Assembly: GCF_022668875.1 (NCBI RefSeq)
Contig: NZ_JAKGCR010000018.1
Location: 1 to 64,000, forward strand
Source: Domibacillus sp. PGB-M46
GTDB taxonomy: Bacteria > Bacillota > Bacilli > Bacillales > Domibacillaceae
Length of the DNA stretch: 64,000 bases
Direction: 5' to 3'
Positions within the stretch are counted from its first letter, which is position 1; each line of letters opens with the position of its first letter. The notes under the pieces were generated by a model. It was given only the letters and a program-made list of their open reading frames with translations. It ran no database searches and was not told the DNA's origin. A program made the position numbers and the translations under genes. Shown one piece after another: positions 26,232 to 35,359 of the stretch.

Positions 26232-26546
26232 TCACCTTTTAATAAGTTTGTATCGTTTGTGCGCCAGTCCTGTTTCCCTTGCCACTAAGGAACTGACATC
26301 TGTTTCGAGGACCTGGGCAATTCCTTTTAGATTCGCAATGGTTAAATTATGGTTTCCTGTTTCAATTCTTGATACGACACTTTGCTGTGTATTCAGCTGA
26401 TCGGCCATCTGCTTTTGCGTAAGGCCAAGCTTTTTTCTCCGGCGAATAATATTTTGGGCAATTAATTGTTCTACGTCTTCTTCTTTTTTCAGCTGATGAT
26501 CTTGATTTGCATAGCGTTTAGACATTTGCTGTTCGATGTAAATCAT
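26232..26546 (-). CDS. XRE/Cro family helix-turn-helix regulator (104 aa)
   Basis: An HTH_3 domain fills residues ~35-95: IIRRRKKLGLTQKQMADQLN, QSVVSRIETGNHNLTIANL. The N terminus is a charged helix. The start (MIYIEQQMSK) follows GGGGGCG. The length and N-terminal extension resemble HigA-type antitoxins, but no HigB-like toxin is adjacent; the neighbouring 27-aa toxin belongs to a different class. Probably a small autoregulated repressor. Confidence 0.82.
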   Translation of the reverse strand: MIYIEQQMSKRYANQDHQLKKEEDVEQLIAQNIIRRRKKLGLTQKQMADQLNTQQSVVSRIETGNHNLTIANLKGIAQVLETDVSSLVARETGLAHKRYKLIKR

Positions 26547-26818
26547 TACTGCGCCCCCGTTCAATTTATAGGTATCACGCCCTATTTTTGTATTCTATCT
26601 CTTCTATCGGTATTTTTTGTATATAGTTTTAGTGATTTGGTGCAAAAACGGTTTATCTATAAAAAACAGACACAAAAAACTAAAAATAACTGTATAGTGG
26701 AACTTTTTAGGTAAAAAAGAAGCTTATTCACCGACATTATTTTAAAAAAATACTTCATTTTCCAAAGAATTTGTCGATATCACTAAAAAAAGGATGGATG
26801 GAGGAACAAGTTAGAATA

Positions 26819-28396
26819 ATGTTGTTTAAAGATAGAAAGAAATATGTGAGAGTGAAAAAATGCAGCTGGCTCGTGTGGATATTAACATTTGTTTTATGTA
26901 TGTCTCTCATCCCGTCGCTTTCTCATGCAGCGGAGTCTGCACCACCAAAAAGAGAAATGCGGGCGGTATGGATTGCATCTGTTCAAAACAGTGATGTAAA
27001 AGCAGGAATGAATAAAACCCAGTATACCACTTGGGCCCGGCAGACATTAGACAGCTTGAAAGCCAACAAGTTTAATACAGTTATTTTTCAGGTAAAGCCG
27101 ACCAGTGATGCCTGGTACTCTTCTAAGCTGGCTCCTTGGTCAGCGTATATCACAGGGAAAAAGCAAGGGACAAGCCCGGGATATGACCCGCTGCAAATTA
27201 TGATTACAGAAGCTCACAGCCGCGGAATGGAGCTTCATGCGTGGATTAATCCGTACCGGGTGACCATGCCGGGTGAAACGCTGAAAAACTTGTCATCTCA
27301 AAATGCGGCACGCAAACACCCTGGCTGGGTCGTGAAATACGGCAAGCAGTACTATTTAAATCCCGGCCTTCCGGAAGTACAAGACTATCTCGTATCGTCT
27401 GTTAAAGAGCTGGTGCAAAATTATGATGTAGATGCCATCCACATGGATGACTACTTTTATCCTTATAGGATTAAAAATGAAACCTTTCCAGACCAGGCTG
27501 CTTTTAAAAAGTATGGAAAGTCCTTTAAGAAAATAGAAGACTGGCGCAGAAATAATGTGAATCAGCTTGTTAAAAAGGTTTATTCTACGGTTAAAACGAC
27601 AAAACCATATGTCCAGTTCGGTATTTCACCATTTGGCGTCTGGCGCAATCAATCGATCGATAAAACAGGAAGTGCTACAAAAGCTGGCGTAAATAATTAT
27701 GATGATTTATATGCGGATACGCGTACATGGATCAAAGAAGGAACAGTCGATTATATTACGCCGCAAATTTATTGGTCGAAAAAATTAGCTGCTGCCCAAT
27801 ACGGGACGCTTCTCAACTGGTGGAGCAATGAAGTAAAAGTATATGCAAAAACACATCCGGTAAACTTTTATATCGGAGTAGCCGATTATAAAGTTGGACA
27901 GGACTCTGATCCGGCATGGAAAAACAAAATGGAGCTGCCCAATCAAATTGTTTCTAACCGGGCAGACCGAATGACAAAAGGGCAAATGCACTTTTCGCTG
28001 AAAAGCTGGAAGAAAAATTCACTTGGCTATGCAACGATTGTAAAACAGCAGCTGTATAGGTACCCTTCCCTTACGCCGGCGGCTTCCTGGAAAGATGCAT
28101 CGCAGCCTGTAAAGCCGACATCCGTACAAGTAAAGAAAGAAGCAGCAGGCAGAAAAATTGTGATTCAGGACCAGGCCGGCAAACAGCCGCGTAAATACGT
28201 GATTTATCGTTTTACAGGCAAAACACTGGGATCTTATGATGATGCGCGTAATATTGTAGATATTGTATACAATACAAAGGGCAAAGCCGTATTTTTGGAT
28301 AAATCAGCGCGTTCGGACCGAACCTACACATATGGCGTAAAGTCTTTATCTGCCACTGGTATAGAAAGCAAGGATGCTTTTGTTGTAAAAGAATAA
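26819..28396 (+). CDS. yngK: Secreted glycoside hydrolase-like protein (YngK/GHL10 family)
   Basis: A signal peptide (basic KDRKKYVRVKK, hydrophobic WLVWILTFVLCMSLIPS, cleavage after SHA) leads a DUF187/GHL10 barrel: REMRAVWIASVQN, FNTVIFQVKPTSDAWYSS, ELHAWINPYRV, VDAIHMDDYFYPY (the acidic pair expected at the active site), and VDYITPQIYW. The C-terminal ~100 residues look like a fibronectin-type or substrate-binding module. B. subtilis YngK belongs to this family, which may act on peptidoglycan-derived or other glycans. The ATG chosen gives the best signal peptide; GGAGG lies 14 nt upstream, so a start seven codons earlier is possible. Confidence 0.85.
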   Translation: MLFKDRKKYVRVKKCSWLVWILTFVLCMSLIPSLSHAAESAPPKREMRAVWIASVQNSDVKAGMNKTQYTTWARQTLDSLKANKFNTVIFQVKPTSDAWYSSKLAPWSAYITGKKQGTSPGYDPLQIMITEAHSRGMELHAWINPYRVTMPGETLKNLSSQNAARKHPGWVVKYGKQYYLNPGLPEVQDYLVSSVKELVQNYDVDAIHMDDYFYPYRIKNETFPDQAAFKKYGKSFKKIEDWRRNNVNQLVKKVYSTVKTTKPYVQFGISPFGVWRNQSIDKTGSATKAGVNNYDDLYADTRTWIKEGTVDYITPQIYWSKKLAAAQYGTLLNWWSNEVKVYAKTHPVNFYIGVADYKVGQDSDPAWKNKMELPNQIVSNRADRMTKGQMHFSLKSWKKNSLGYATIVKQQLYRYPSLTPAASWKDASQPVKPTSVQVKKEAAGRKIVIQDQAGKQPRKYVIYRFTGKTLGSYDDARNIVDIVYNTKGKAVFLDKSARSDRTYTYGVKSLSATGIESKDAFVVKE

Positions 28397-28437
28397 AAAT
28401 ATCGTGCGGATGGGCATACACCTTTAAACAAACGCAC

Positions 28438-28474
28438 AAAACCCTCTGTCTGATAACAGGACAGAGGGTTTTAT
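28438..28474 (+). terminator. Rho-independent terminator
   Basis: AAAACCCTCTGTC and GACAGAGGGTTTT form a 13-bp stem with a 10-nt loop, 41 nt after the YngK-like gene. Confidence 0.85.
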
Positions 28475-28679
28475 TTATGTCTGTTCTCTTACTGTCGCGC
28501 TTAAGCCATGGAATAAGCTTTTTCAAGATCGGGTTTTTTAGGTCTTCTTCGCCTGATTCGGGCTTTCTCTTTGAAAATTAGCTTTTTTGTTTCGTTCCGT
28601 CCGCCAAAATGATTGGCAAACGTTTCAGAGCAAGGAAGCTCCTATTCTTTCGCATAGTCTCCCTTTTGTTTTTGTTGCG

Positions 28680-29534
28680 CTACATACTTTGTTTTAATGC
28701 GGACTTTGGATAACTAAACCCTTCCCCAAACACATCCCGTACATCATGAATCACAACAAACGCTTTTGGATCAATGTGATGGACGATCTTTTTAAATTTA
28801 AACAGCTCCTGCTTATTAATGACAATATATAAGATTTCCCTGGATTCCTGCGTAAAGTGGCCTCGCGCCGGCAGAATCGTAACTCCTCTATCGAGTTCCT
28901 CATTAATTTGCCCCGCAATCTGAGGAGCCTTTTTCGAGATAACCGTGACCGCCTTTCGCATATTCAGCCCATCGATAATATAATCAATCACTTTTGTGCT
29001 GATATAAATAGACAGAATCGTGAACATCGTATTTTCAACGCCTATTACGAAATAGGATGAAAAGACAACGATGGAATCAAAAATAAGCAGGGCCGTGCTC
29101 ATGCCCCAGCCGAAATACTGATTGGCAAACTTGGCCAGAATGGTCGATCCGCCTGTTGTGCCGCCTCCCCGCAGGACAAGGCCGATCCCTATTCCAATAA
29201 ATACGCCGGCAAAAATGGTTCCTAAAATGCTTTCATCAAAAACCATTTCTATCCCTGTAATCCAATGAAGAAAAAAGGACGTAAATAGAATCGAAAGAAT
29301 CGTGTAAAAGGTGACTCTCCTTTCCAGTAACTTGTATCCTGCAGCGAGAAGCACAGCATTAAATAAAAGAGTGGTGAGGCCGGGAGACCATTCAAAAAGA
29401 TAATATAGGATCATAGAAATGCCGGTAATGCCGCCTTCCCCCAGCTCATTTGGAATAGCAAAAAAATTAACACCAGCTGCAAAAAAGAACGAACCTATTA
29501 TAATAAGTGTTATTTCTATCAAATAATTTTTCAT
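28680..29534 (-). CDS. YitT family membrane protein (DUF161/DUF2179)
   Basis: Five to six N-terminal helices (LIIIGSFFFAAGVNFFAIPN, LGEGGITGISMILYYLF, RGGGTTGGSTILAKF) and a soluble C-terminal DUF2179 domain (AVTVISKKAPQIAGQINEEL, VIHDVRDVFGEGF). The family is abundant in Bacillaceae and its function is unknown. The ATG chosen (MKNYLIEITL) is 8 nt after AGAGGT; a GTG six codons earlier overlaps that site. Confidence 0.87.
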   Translation of the reverse strand: MKNYLIEITLIIIGSFFFAAGVNFFAIPNELGEGGITGISMILYYLFEWSPGLTTLLFNAVLLAAGYKLLERRVTFYTILSILFTSFFLHWITGIEMVFDESILGTIFAGVFIGIGIGLVLRGGGTTGGSTILAKFANQYFGWGMSTALLIFDSIVVFSSYFVIGVENTMFTILSIYISTKVIDYIIDGLNMRKAVTVISKKAPQIAGQINEELDRGVTILPARGHFTQESREILYIVINKQELFKFKKIVHHIDPKAFVVIHDVRDVFGEGFSYPKSALKQSM

Positions 29535-29654
29535 TGTCTCTACCTCTTTCACAGATTCATTAAATAAAGGAAACGAGCCGGCTTGTTTAACCTGTGAAAA
29601 AGTCTGTTTTCCCCTGTTAAAAGAACAGAAAAAATGAATCGTTTTTCTTTACAT

Positions 29655-29813
29655 TCAAACTGAAACGGCTGTTTTACTCTCTTGCATGTAGATGATTTCG
29701 GAAATGATTTTAGAGCCTTTATGGATTTCTTGATACATCTCCTCTGCTTCCTGTTTTGTTTCAAACTCATACATACAAATCTTGTTTGGCAGAAAAACTG
29801 TAATATTCCACAT
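29655..29813 (-). CDS. Small hypothetical protein (52 aa)
   Basis: Starts MWNITVFLPNKICMYEF after AAAGGGCG; a longer frame upstream has no ribosome site. A beta-strand start and a helix EAEEMYQEIHKG give the composition of a small ferredoxin-like or DUF domain conserved among Bacillaceae, but I do not recognise it. It lies 120 nt upstream of the YitT-type gene on the same strand. Confidence 0.55.
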   Translation of the reverse strand: MWNITVFLPNKICMYEFETKQEAEEMYQEIHKGSKIISEIIYMQESKTAVSV

Positions 29814-30242
29814 CTTAATCGCCCTTTCTTTGTAAGCGGATGAGCCGCCTTTCACTTTGTAGTCATTACTTGACCAGTGTTCTTCTTTCATTAACGGCTT
29901 CAAATTTTTATGGGGAACTTTTATCCCCTCCTCTTTTAGTGCTGGTCACCTCCATTAAAATGAATCATACCTTTTAGAATGCAATCTTCATGCCAACTGT
30001 ACAGAAGGTATTTTTCTTGTACTAAGCTGCTTACTTCTTAAGTGCCTGGCGGGCTGCATCGCTTTGCTTTATCTATTATGAGGGACCACTCATCTTTCAG
30101 GTCAACCAGCATGCAAATATTTTTTATGACATCCGCCAAAAATACTGGCGTTTTTTTCTTGAAAAATGAAAATATTTGTCCGGCATCAGAATTGCAGTAT
30201 AAAAGGCGAGGAAACAATTTATTTAAAATAGGAGGAGAATAC
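29814..30242. other. Intergenic region upstream of a permease remnant
   Basis: About 430 nt without a supported gene. It carries a plausible SigA promoter (TTGTCC, 16-nt spacer, TATAAA, 30176-30203) that would have served the adjacent broken permease gene. Confidence 0.45.
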
Positions 30243-30534
30243 ATAAAGGAACATCATCAACAAAAGTTGAAACGAACCATGAGGACCAGGCACTTATTTA
30301 TGATTTCACTCGGAGGGGTTATCGGCTCCGGCTTCGTCATGCATTTAACGATGGCCTGCCTTGGATAACTGTCAGTGACCATGCTGGTCCCGGTGTGCAC
30401 AGGTCGGCTGGATGGGGGTTCCATTTATGCTGGCCTGCTATGCGATTTATCATCTGAAGATCAAGAAAAAACAGGCGATTGAAAAAGAACAGCAGGAGAT
30501 TCATTTATCGGCTGATAGAAAGATGCTTCTTTAA
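30243..30534 (+). pseudogene. Amino acid permease pseudogene with internal deletions
   Basis: The N terminus KLKRTMRTRHLFMISLGGVIGSGF is the classical opening of APC amino acid permeases. It runs straight into HLTMACLG, then a TAA where the family has Glu (CLGEL), then LSVTM. The C-terminal WMGVPFMLACYAIYHLKIKK of the same family appears in another frame shortly after. Some 400 residues are gone. The ribosome site GGAGGAG is intact but the start codon is ATA. The gene is clearly dead. Confidence 0.85.
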
Positions 30535-30563
30535 ACTACGATTTGTCCTTACAACTAAAAAGC

Positions 30564-30599
30564 AAAAAACACGGCAAGCTTGCTCTTGTCGTGTTTTTC
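30564..30599 (+). terminator. Rho-independent terminator
   Basis: AAAAACACGGCAAG pairs with CTTGTCGTGTTTTT and is followed by CTTT; it presumably belonged to the permease gene. Confidence 0.75.
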
Positions 30600-30736
30600 T
30601 TTAGAGATCTATTAAATAGCTCTACTTACAGCAAACTGTTTTCGGTTGAAAGCAGGCTTTTGTTTGTTCCATTTCAATTATTCACTTGTTCACCATAGTG
30701 TATTAGCTTAAAACGTGCTTATAACATCAGCTTTTT

Positions 30737-31119
30737 TCAGATAGTGATCTCTATAAGGTTTCCTTCTGGATCTTTAGCGACCCTCTCATAGTAGCCGTCA
30801 CCCGTAACACGTGGGTTCCAGCTGCTTCGTAGCCAGCACCCAGAAGCTGCTTCGTTTTTTGGTCTGCCTGTTCTTTGCTTCCTACTGAAAATGGCACATG
30901 AGCCCATCCAATTATATTTTCAGCCTGGAGCTGACCGACCCCTGTTTTCCGCATGATCTCGAGCCTTGCAGTACCCTTTCCAAAGGAAATAAAATAGCAC
31001 TCAAATCCTTTAGCCTGATTCACGTACTTTTCGTTTGATATTCCGTCAAAATAATCAACTTAGAAAGCTTTCATTTTCTCTAAGTCTTTTACCCAGACTG
31101 CCACATGCTCAATCTTCAC
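30737..31119 (-). pseudogene. VOC/glyoxalase family pseudogene
   Basis: The frame reads VKIEHVAVWVKDLEKMKAF, then TAA where Tyr is expected, then VDYFDGISNEKYVNQAKGFE and the full middle of a vicinal-oxygen-chelate protein. After GYEAAGT one base is missing; the next frame continues [19 protein letters not shown] and ends LIEIT. Thus one nonsense and one frameshift mutation break an otherwise complete ~127-aa gene. GTG start after AGAGG. Either lesion could be a sequencing error, but both together argue for true decay. Confidence 0.85.
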
Positions 31120-31169
31120 TTTTTTCACCTCTTTCCTGATGCCTAATGAGTATAGCTGGATTCTCTCCA

Positions 31170-31799
31170 TTACTCGTATACTGGTGTCTGATCATGGACT
31201 TTTTCAACTTTTATAAAGTCAAACGCTGCCTCGTATCCTTCTCCCTGAGGGCTGCAGGCATAAATGCCAGCCTGGACGTGAGTTGCTCCGGGTAAATGGG
31301 TCATTCTGATTTGAGTCCAGACATCACCATCCACTGAGTACTCAACGTAAAAGTTGTTTTCTTTTTTTGTGATTCGGAAGTAAAGAGAAAAGTCTTCATG
31401 GGAAAAGGCCTGACTGGACCAATCAGAATATCCTTGCTTCGTAACCACAGCCCCTAACTTACTCTTTCCGCCGGGTATAAACTCAATAGACGTTTTTACC
31501 CATGTATCTTTGGAGAATCTCACCATTAAGCCAGCCTGGTCATAGCGATTTTTGGGTTTTGAATGCACTTTCGTCGTTAACCGAAAGTCTTCGTTTACAT
31601 CATAGTAGAGAAAATGCCCATTATCAGCTTCGAATCCATAATGCGTCTTCTGCCAAAAATCCGTTTGCTTGTCTGTTCTGATCATGAAAGTGGCACATTC
31701 GGAATCATGACTCCAATGCTGGGGAGGCGAAAACCATTTAAGTCCTTTGTTTATGTCTTTGTGGTTAAATTCTTCTAACAATATCATTCGGCTGTCCAT
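31170..31799 (-). CDS. DUF1349 (concanavalin-like) protein (209 aa)
   Basis: A beta-rich protein with the DUF1349 pattern: KGLKWFSPPQHW, FRLTTKVHSKPKNRYDQAGL, VKTSIEFIPGGKSKLGAVVT and VQAGIYACSPQGEGYEAAF. The fold is a jelly-roll related to laminin-G/LamG lectins; some members were linked to 'regulation of enolase', without a clear role. The start (MDSRMILLEE) follows GGGAAAGGAG. It sits 67 nt downstream of the ROK regulator, so both may be one unit, suggesting a sugar-related role. Confidence 0.85.
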   Translation of the reverse strand: MDSRMILLEEFNHKDINKGLKWFSPPQHWSHDSECATFMIRTDKQTDFWQKTHYGFEADNGHFLYYDVNEDFRLTTKVHSKPKNRYDQAGLMVRFSKDTWVKTSIEFIPGGKSKLGAVVTKQGYSDWSSQAFSHEDFSLYFRITKKENNFYVEYSVDGDVWTQIRMTHLPGATHVQAGIYACSPQGEGYEAAFDFIKVEKVHDQTPVYE

Positions 31800-31866
31800 T
31801 ATGTTTTCTCCTTTCCCATAAGGGCACTTTCTATTGAAGGTTTGATTTCTGTAAAAGAGTTTCTTA

Positions 31867-32895
31867 TTACATAGAAGACAGCCCTGTTTCATTGATGATT
31901 AAGTCCAGCCCCAGACTTTGTAATCCATATAGGTAATCCTGTTTCAAGTCACTTACAATCAATTTCGGAAGATGCTCCGCTGGAACGTACTTTGCAGTCT
32001 GGGCCAAAATCTGTTCCATCAAAGCTTCATCAGCTTCTTCTTCGTAAAATATAATGGCATGAGGATTAAGGATTGAAACAAACGCGGCCGCCAGGCGGCT
32101 AATAGCATCTACCTGCTGACCGCTATAACCGGAAGAACGATTTGTTCCCAATGCTTCCTGAAAGTTTCGGTGATCATACTGCGGTATAAAGGAAACTTCT
32201 CCGGAGAAAAATGTGCTTCCACGCACAATATTCCCATTCACCAGAATGCCAGCCCCTGGGCCGTTTTGTCCGAAATACAAATAAATAAGTGATGAATTGA
32301 TTTGCGTGGTTTTCTCCCGCTGGTAACCGAGGACCGCTGCGTTCATATCATTCTCAACCACAACAGGCATGGAAAAGTGCGTTTCATAATATTCTTTTAA
32401 GTCAACCTGCTGAAACTGTTCATAGCCCGGTATAAAAAAAATGCGGCCGTTCTCCACCGAGCCAGGCACGCCGATGGCCATCGCGCGTATTTTGGGATAC
32501 TCGCGCATGATGTCTTCTATGCAGACGGTCAGCATCGGTAAACCTCCCGCTAAAACACTGCCTGCTTTTCCTTGTTTCTTGATCCCGCCGAGGCAATTGA
32601 AGACCGTGTAGTGGGTTTCTTCCCTCTCCAAAAAAATGGCCAAACCAAGCCGGAATTCAGGATTGTATGCGTACCGTTTCGCTCTACGGCCGCCGCTCGA
32701 ATCATCGAGGCCAAGCAGCTTCAGCTCTCCGTCTTTTTCCATCTGCGTGAGAAACTTGCTGATGGTCGGAAAACTAATGTTTAACTTTTCGCTGAGTTCT
32801 GCCTTGGTCGCTCCTCCCATCTCCAATAAGGCTTTACGAATGCGATAAAGAATGACCTTTTTCATGGATTTTGGAGTGGCAAACATCTCGCTCAT
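31867..32895 (-). CDS. ROK family transcriptional regulator (342 aa)
   Basis: An N-terminal winged helix (IRKALLEMGGATKAELSEKL, ISFPTISKFLTQME) precedes a ROK sugar-kinase-like domain (AMAIGVPGSVENGRI, VVENDMNAAVLGY, GPGAGILVNGNIVRGS, FSGEVSFIP). The CxCGxxGC zinc cluster typical of ROK proteins is absent, as in some regulators that have lost it. It probably represses a sugar-responsive operon, possibly itself and the DUF1349 gene. The ATG was chosen 6 nt after AGGTGAGG. Confidence 0.87.
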   Translation of the reverse strand: MSEMFATPKSMKKVILYRIRKALLEMGGATKAELSEKLNISFPTISKFLTQMEKDGELKLLGLDDSSGGRRAKRYAYNPEFRLGLAIFLEREETHYTVFNCLGGIKKQGKAGSVLAGGLPMLTVCIEDIMREYPKIRAMAIGVPGSVENGRIFFIPGYEQFQQVDLKEYYETHFSMPVVVENDMNAAVLGYQREKTTQINSSLIYLYFGQNGPGAGILVNGNIVRGSTFFSGEVSFIPQYDHRNFQEALGTNRSSGYSGQQVDAISRLAAAFVSILNPHAIIFYEEEADEALMEQILAQTAKYVPAEHLPKLIVSDLKQDYLYGLQSLGLDLIINETGLSSM

Positions 32896-33013
32896 GATCC
32901 TCACCTCTCTTTTCCTTCTGCTTATTAAACTTCTTTAATAATTCTCGACCATACTGTATCACATCCTTTTTTTAAGCACAAATGATACTTTATGGCTGAG
33001 GTTTAAAGCATGT

Positions 33014-33061
33014 AAAATAAGGAAGAGGAAGGATATTATTATCCTTCCTCTTCCTTATTTT
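33014..33061 (-). terminator. Terminator with 22-bp perfect stem
   Basis: AAAATAAGGAAGAGGAAGGA pairs (with two further bases) to its exact complement around TTAT. It overlaps the stop codon of the LysE-type gene. Confidence 0.85.
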
Positions 33062-33678
33062 TGACTGAAGGCTATTTTCACACCGATGAAAGTAAAAATA
33101 GATCCTTGGATGATATTCATTTTTCTTGACATGGAGGGGCTTTTACGAAGGAATTCTCCGATTTTACCGGCAAACACACTGATAAGTGTAAATAGAATTA
33201 AGGCCTGGATCAGAAAAATAAAGCCATAAACGATCATCTGCATAGTAACACTGCCGGCCGTATGCTCGATAAACTGGGGGAAAAGAGCAAGAAAAAAGAG
33301 AGAAACCTTTGGGTTTAACACATTCATAATAATGCCTCTTTTATAAAGCGCTTTGTAGCCTAAAGAATCATTCCCGCCGAGAGAAAAACCGGATCCTGAA
33401 GCGCGGAAAGATTTATAAGCCAAATACAGCAAGTAAGCAGCCCCTGCATACTTGACCAGGGCGAACGCAACGGAGGATTGATACACAAGAGCTGAAATGC
33501 CGACGGCAGCGGCTGTAATATGGACAAGCAGCCCGGTACAAAGCCCAAAAGCAGTAGCGATTCCTGCTTTTTTCCCTTTAACTATGCTTTGGGCCAAAAC
33601 AAATAAATTATCCGGTCCAGGCATAAGCGTAAGCAGAATAGCGGTACTTAAAAAAGAAATAATAATTAGCAAAGACAC
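33055..33678 (-). CDS. LysE/RhtB family amino acid exporter (207 aa)
   Basis: Six-helix exporter with TLMPGPDNLFVLAQS (the conserved PGP-N motif), GKKAGIATAFGLCTGLLVH and MNVLNPKVSLFFLALFPQF. Family members export lysine, homoserine, threonine or other amino acids. GTG start, AAGGG 10 nt upstream. Complete length. Confidence 0.9.
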   Translation of the reverse strand: MSLLIIISFLSTAILLTLMPGPDNLFVLAQSIVKGKKAGIATAFGLCTGLLVHITAAAVGISALVYQSSVAFALVKYAGAAYLLYLAYKSFRASGSGFSLGGNDSLGYKALYKRGIIMNVLNPKVSLFFLALFPQFIEHTAGSVTMQMIVYGFIFLIQALILFTLISVFAGKIGEFLRKSPSMSRKMNIIQGSIFTFIGVKIAFSQK

Positions 33679-33831
33679 TTTTCAAAACCCTTTCTTTTAT
33701 TCAGTTTTCCCCTTTTATTCCGGCATAAGATTAGAATAAGGCATGAATCCTCGGCCTGTTTTTACGAGAATCCTAAAAATTTCTATATGAAATGTTTATT
33801 CTCTTTTAGTATATATCCTAAGAACAAAATG

Positions 33832-33866
33832 AAAACAAGCCCGCCGGTGGAAAGCGGGCTTGTTTT
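33832..33866 (-). terminator. Rho-independent terminator
   Basis: AAAACAAGCCCGC/GCGGGCTTGTTTT with a 9-nt loop, directly after the GAF-STAS gene stop. Confidence 0.85.
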
Positions 33867-34714
33867 CACTTCAATTCGAAGCCAATTTTCTGCAGTGCTT
33901 TTTCCAAGTCTTTTTCAAACACCATTTCTTTTAGATCTGCGTTCATTTGGACGGCCTTCATAGCTAAGTCAGGACGCAACCCGGTCACCGAGCATTCTAC
34001 ACCTACCAGCTTTAAAACTGTGGAGATTTTTAAAAGTGAGGCTACGACTGTATTATTTATATGCAAAATGCCCGACAAATCTACAATGAGGCGTTCGAGC
34101 CCTAATTTACGGCTTTCAAAAAGCGCTTTTTCAATAATGCTTTCTGCACGCTGTTCATCGATGTCACCTACAACGGGCAAAATTGCAATCCCTTTTGCGA
34201 CCTTTACCACCGGTGCCGATATGGTAAATAACTGCTTGTTCGTGTAATCAAGCTCTAATACGTACGATAAGAGAGCAGACATCGTCTCAAACATCTTAAT
34301 TTGTTTTTCTGTAAATGTTTGAGTTCCTCTATCAAGGCCGCAAATCGTTCCGTAGTTTTTTCCGTCTTTATAATTAATCGGAATCGCAATAAACGCTCCA
34401 CCGTCAAGTTTCTCTGTAACATCCATGTTTTTTGTGTCTTTATACTGTTTCAAGTCTGGAATGACAAGCACCTGTTCGCCATGCTCCACACTTAAGCTGC
34501 AATACGCTTCGGGGAATGGGCGTTCATCCCCTTCATTCACAAGCTTTTCACTTTTGTTTAATACCTTTACCATGCGGTTCGTTTTGCCATCGTTTCGGGC
34601 AATAAATAACGTATTTACGTGGACGAATTCCGCCATGATTTGAAGAACCCGGACCGCCGCTTCTTCAAAATCTTGAAAACGAATATCCAGGGCTGGATTT
34701 ACTCTTTCTGTCAT
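33866..34714 (-). CDS. GAF-STAS regulatory protein (282 aa)
   Basis: Residues ~15-165 form a GAF sensor domain (FEEAAVRVLQIMAEF, YCSLSVEHGEQVLVIPD, IAIPINYKDGKNYGTICGLD) joined to a STAS domain (VVKVAKGIAILPVVGDIDE, VDLSGILHINNTVVASLLK). This architecture resembles RsbR-type stressosome sensors in which the globin domain is replaced by another sensor, as in LOV-STAS YtvA. The Thr of INNTVVA aligns with RsbRA Thr171; the second site is Lys. The start (MTERVNPALD) follows GAGG. Confidence 0.87.
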   Translation of the reverse strand: MTERVNPALDIRFQDFEEAAVRVLQIMAEFVHVNTLFIARNDGKTNRMVKVLNKSEKLVNEGDERPFPEAYCSLSVEHGEQVLVIPDLKQYKDTKNMDVTEKLDGGAFIAIPINYKDGKNYGTICGLDRGTQTFTEKQIKMFETMSALLSYVLELDYTNKQLFTISAPVVKVAKGIAILPVVGDIDEQRAESIIEKALFESRKLGLERLIVDLSGILHINNTVVASLLKISTVLKLVGVECSVTGLRPDLAMKAVQMNADLKEMVFEKDLEKALQKIGFELK

Positions 34715-35054
34715 TTCAATATCCTCGCTTCTATTAGCTAACATCTTTCTTATGTATATTACTACAAAAGCCAATCAATCAAAAAAAATGAATTTGCTTT
34801 TCAGGAATAAAAGTAAGAGGGGATGCTGAATACAGCATGCTCAAACAAATATAGCATACCCTGTTTGAAACAATTTGAAACCTGTTGCAGCCTGCATTTT
34901 AAAGGAAACAAGGGCCAAACGGCTGTTGTTTCCTGATTGATAGACACGCAGCCCGCTTATGTATGTGTATCTACAAAAAAAAAGCGGCTGCTAATTGCAG
35001 TCCGCTTTTAAGAGATTTTGAATACGCCGCTTTTTTTATTAGTTTATGAATTTC
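34715..35054. other. Intergenic region with one terminator
   Basis: About 340 nt without a gene. A hairpin AAAGCGG/CCGCTTT at 34981-35008 flanked by A- and T-runs is a probable terminator for the small broken gene to its right (minus direction). Confidence 0.45.
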
Positions 35055-35224
35055 TTATTCAATGTTTCGGGCACCTGCTCCTCTAGATTGCTTTTTAGCA
35101 TTTATTTTCTGCTTCCAGCGTTCTAAATATCTTTCTTTATCTATTTCTAAAGACAATGCCGCGATTGACGATTTGAATACTTCACTTATACCAATGACCT
35201 TTCCTTCTTAGTAATACTGCTCAT
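35055..35224 (-). pseudogene. Small frameshifted gene, family unknown
   Basis: An ATG frame (MSSITKKERSLV) stops after 12 codons, while an overlapping frame shifted by one base continues GISEVFKSSIAALSLEIDKE and ERYLERWKQKINAKKQS to a stop. Joined, they give a plausible ~57-aa helical basic protein. There is no good start for the long frame alone. Could also be a real protein with a non-ATG start (ATT after AAGGAAAGG) or chance. Confidence 0.3.
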
Positions 35225-35359
35225 TATGCGGAGACCCCGCTTCTCCTAAATGGAAATTTTTTAAAAGAAAAGATGGTTTTTAAGAGAAGTTTTCTTTATT
35301 ATTTGAATTACTTGTATATGTATTCAATAATTTCCAAAACAGAGAGGCAGGTTGCCAGT

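Noticed and set aside
28500-28680. Minus-strand frame reading ETFANHFGGRN...KARIRRRRPKK
   Set aside because: Protein-like and basic, but no start codon or ribosome site in frame and no family recognised; may be an old remnant.
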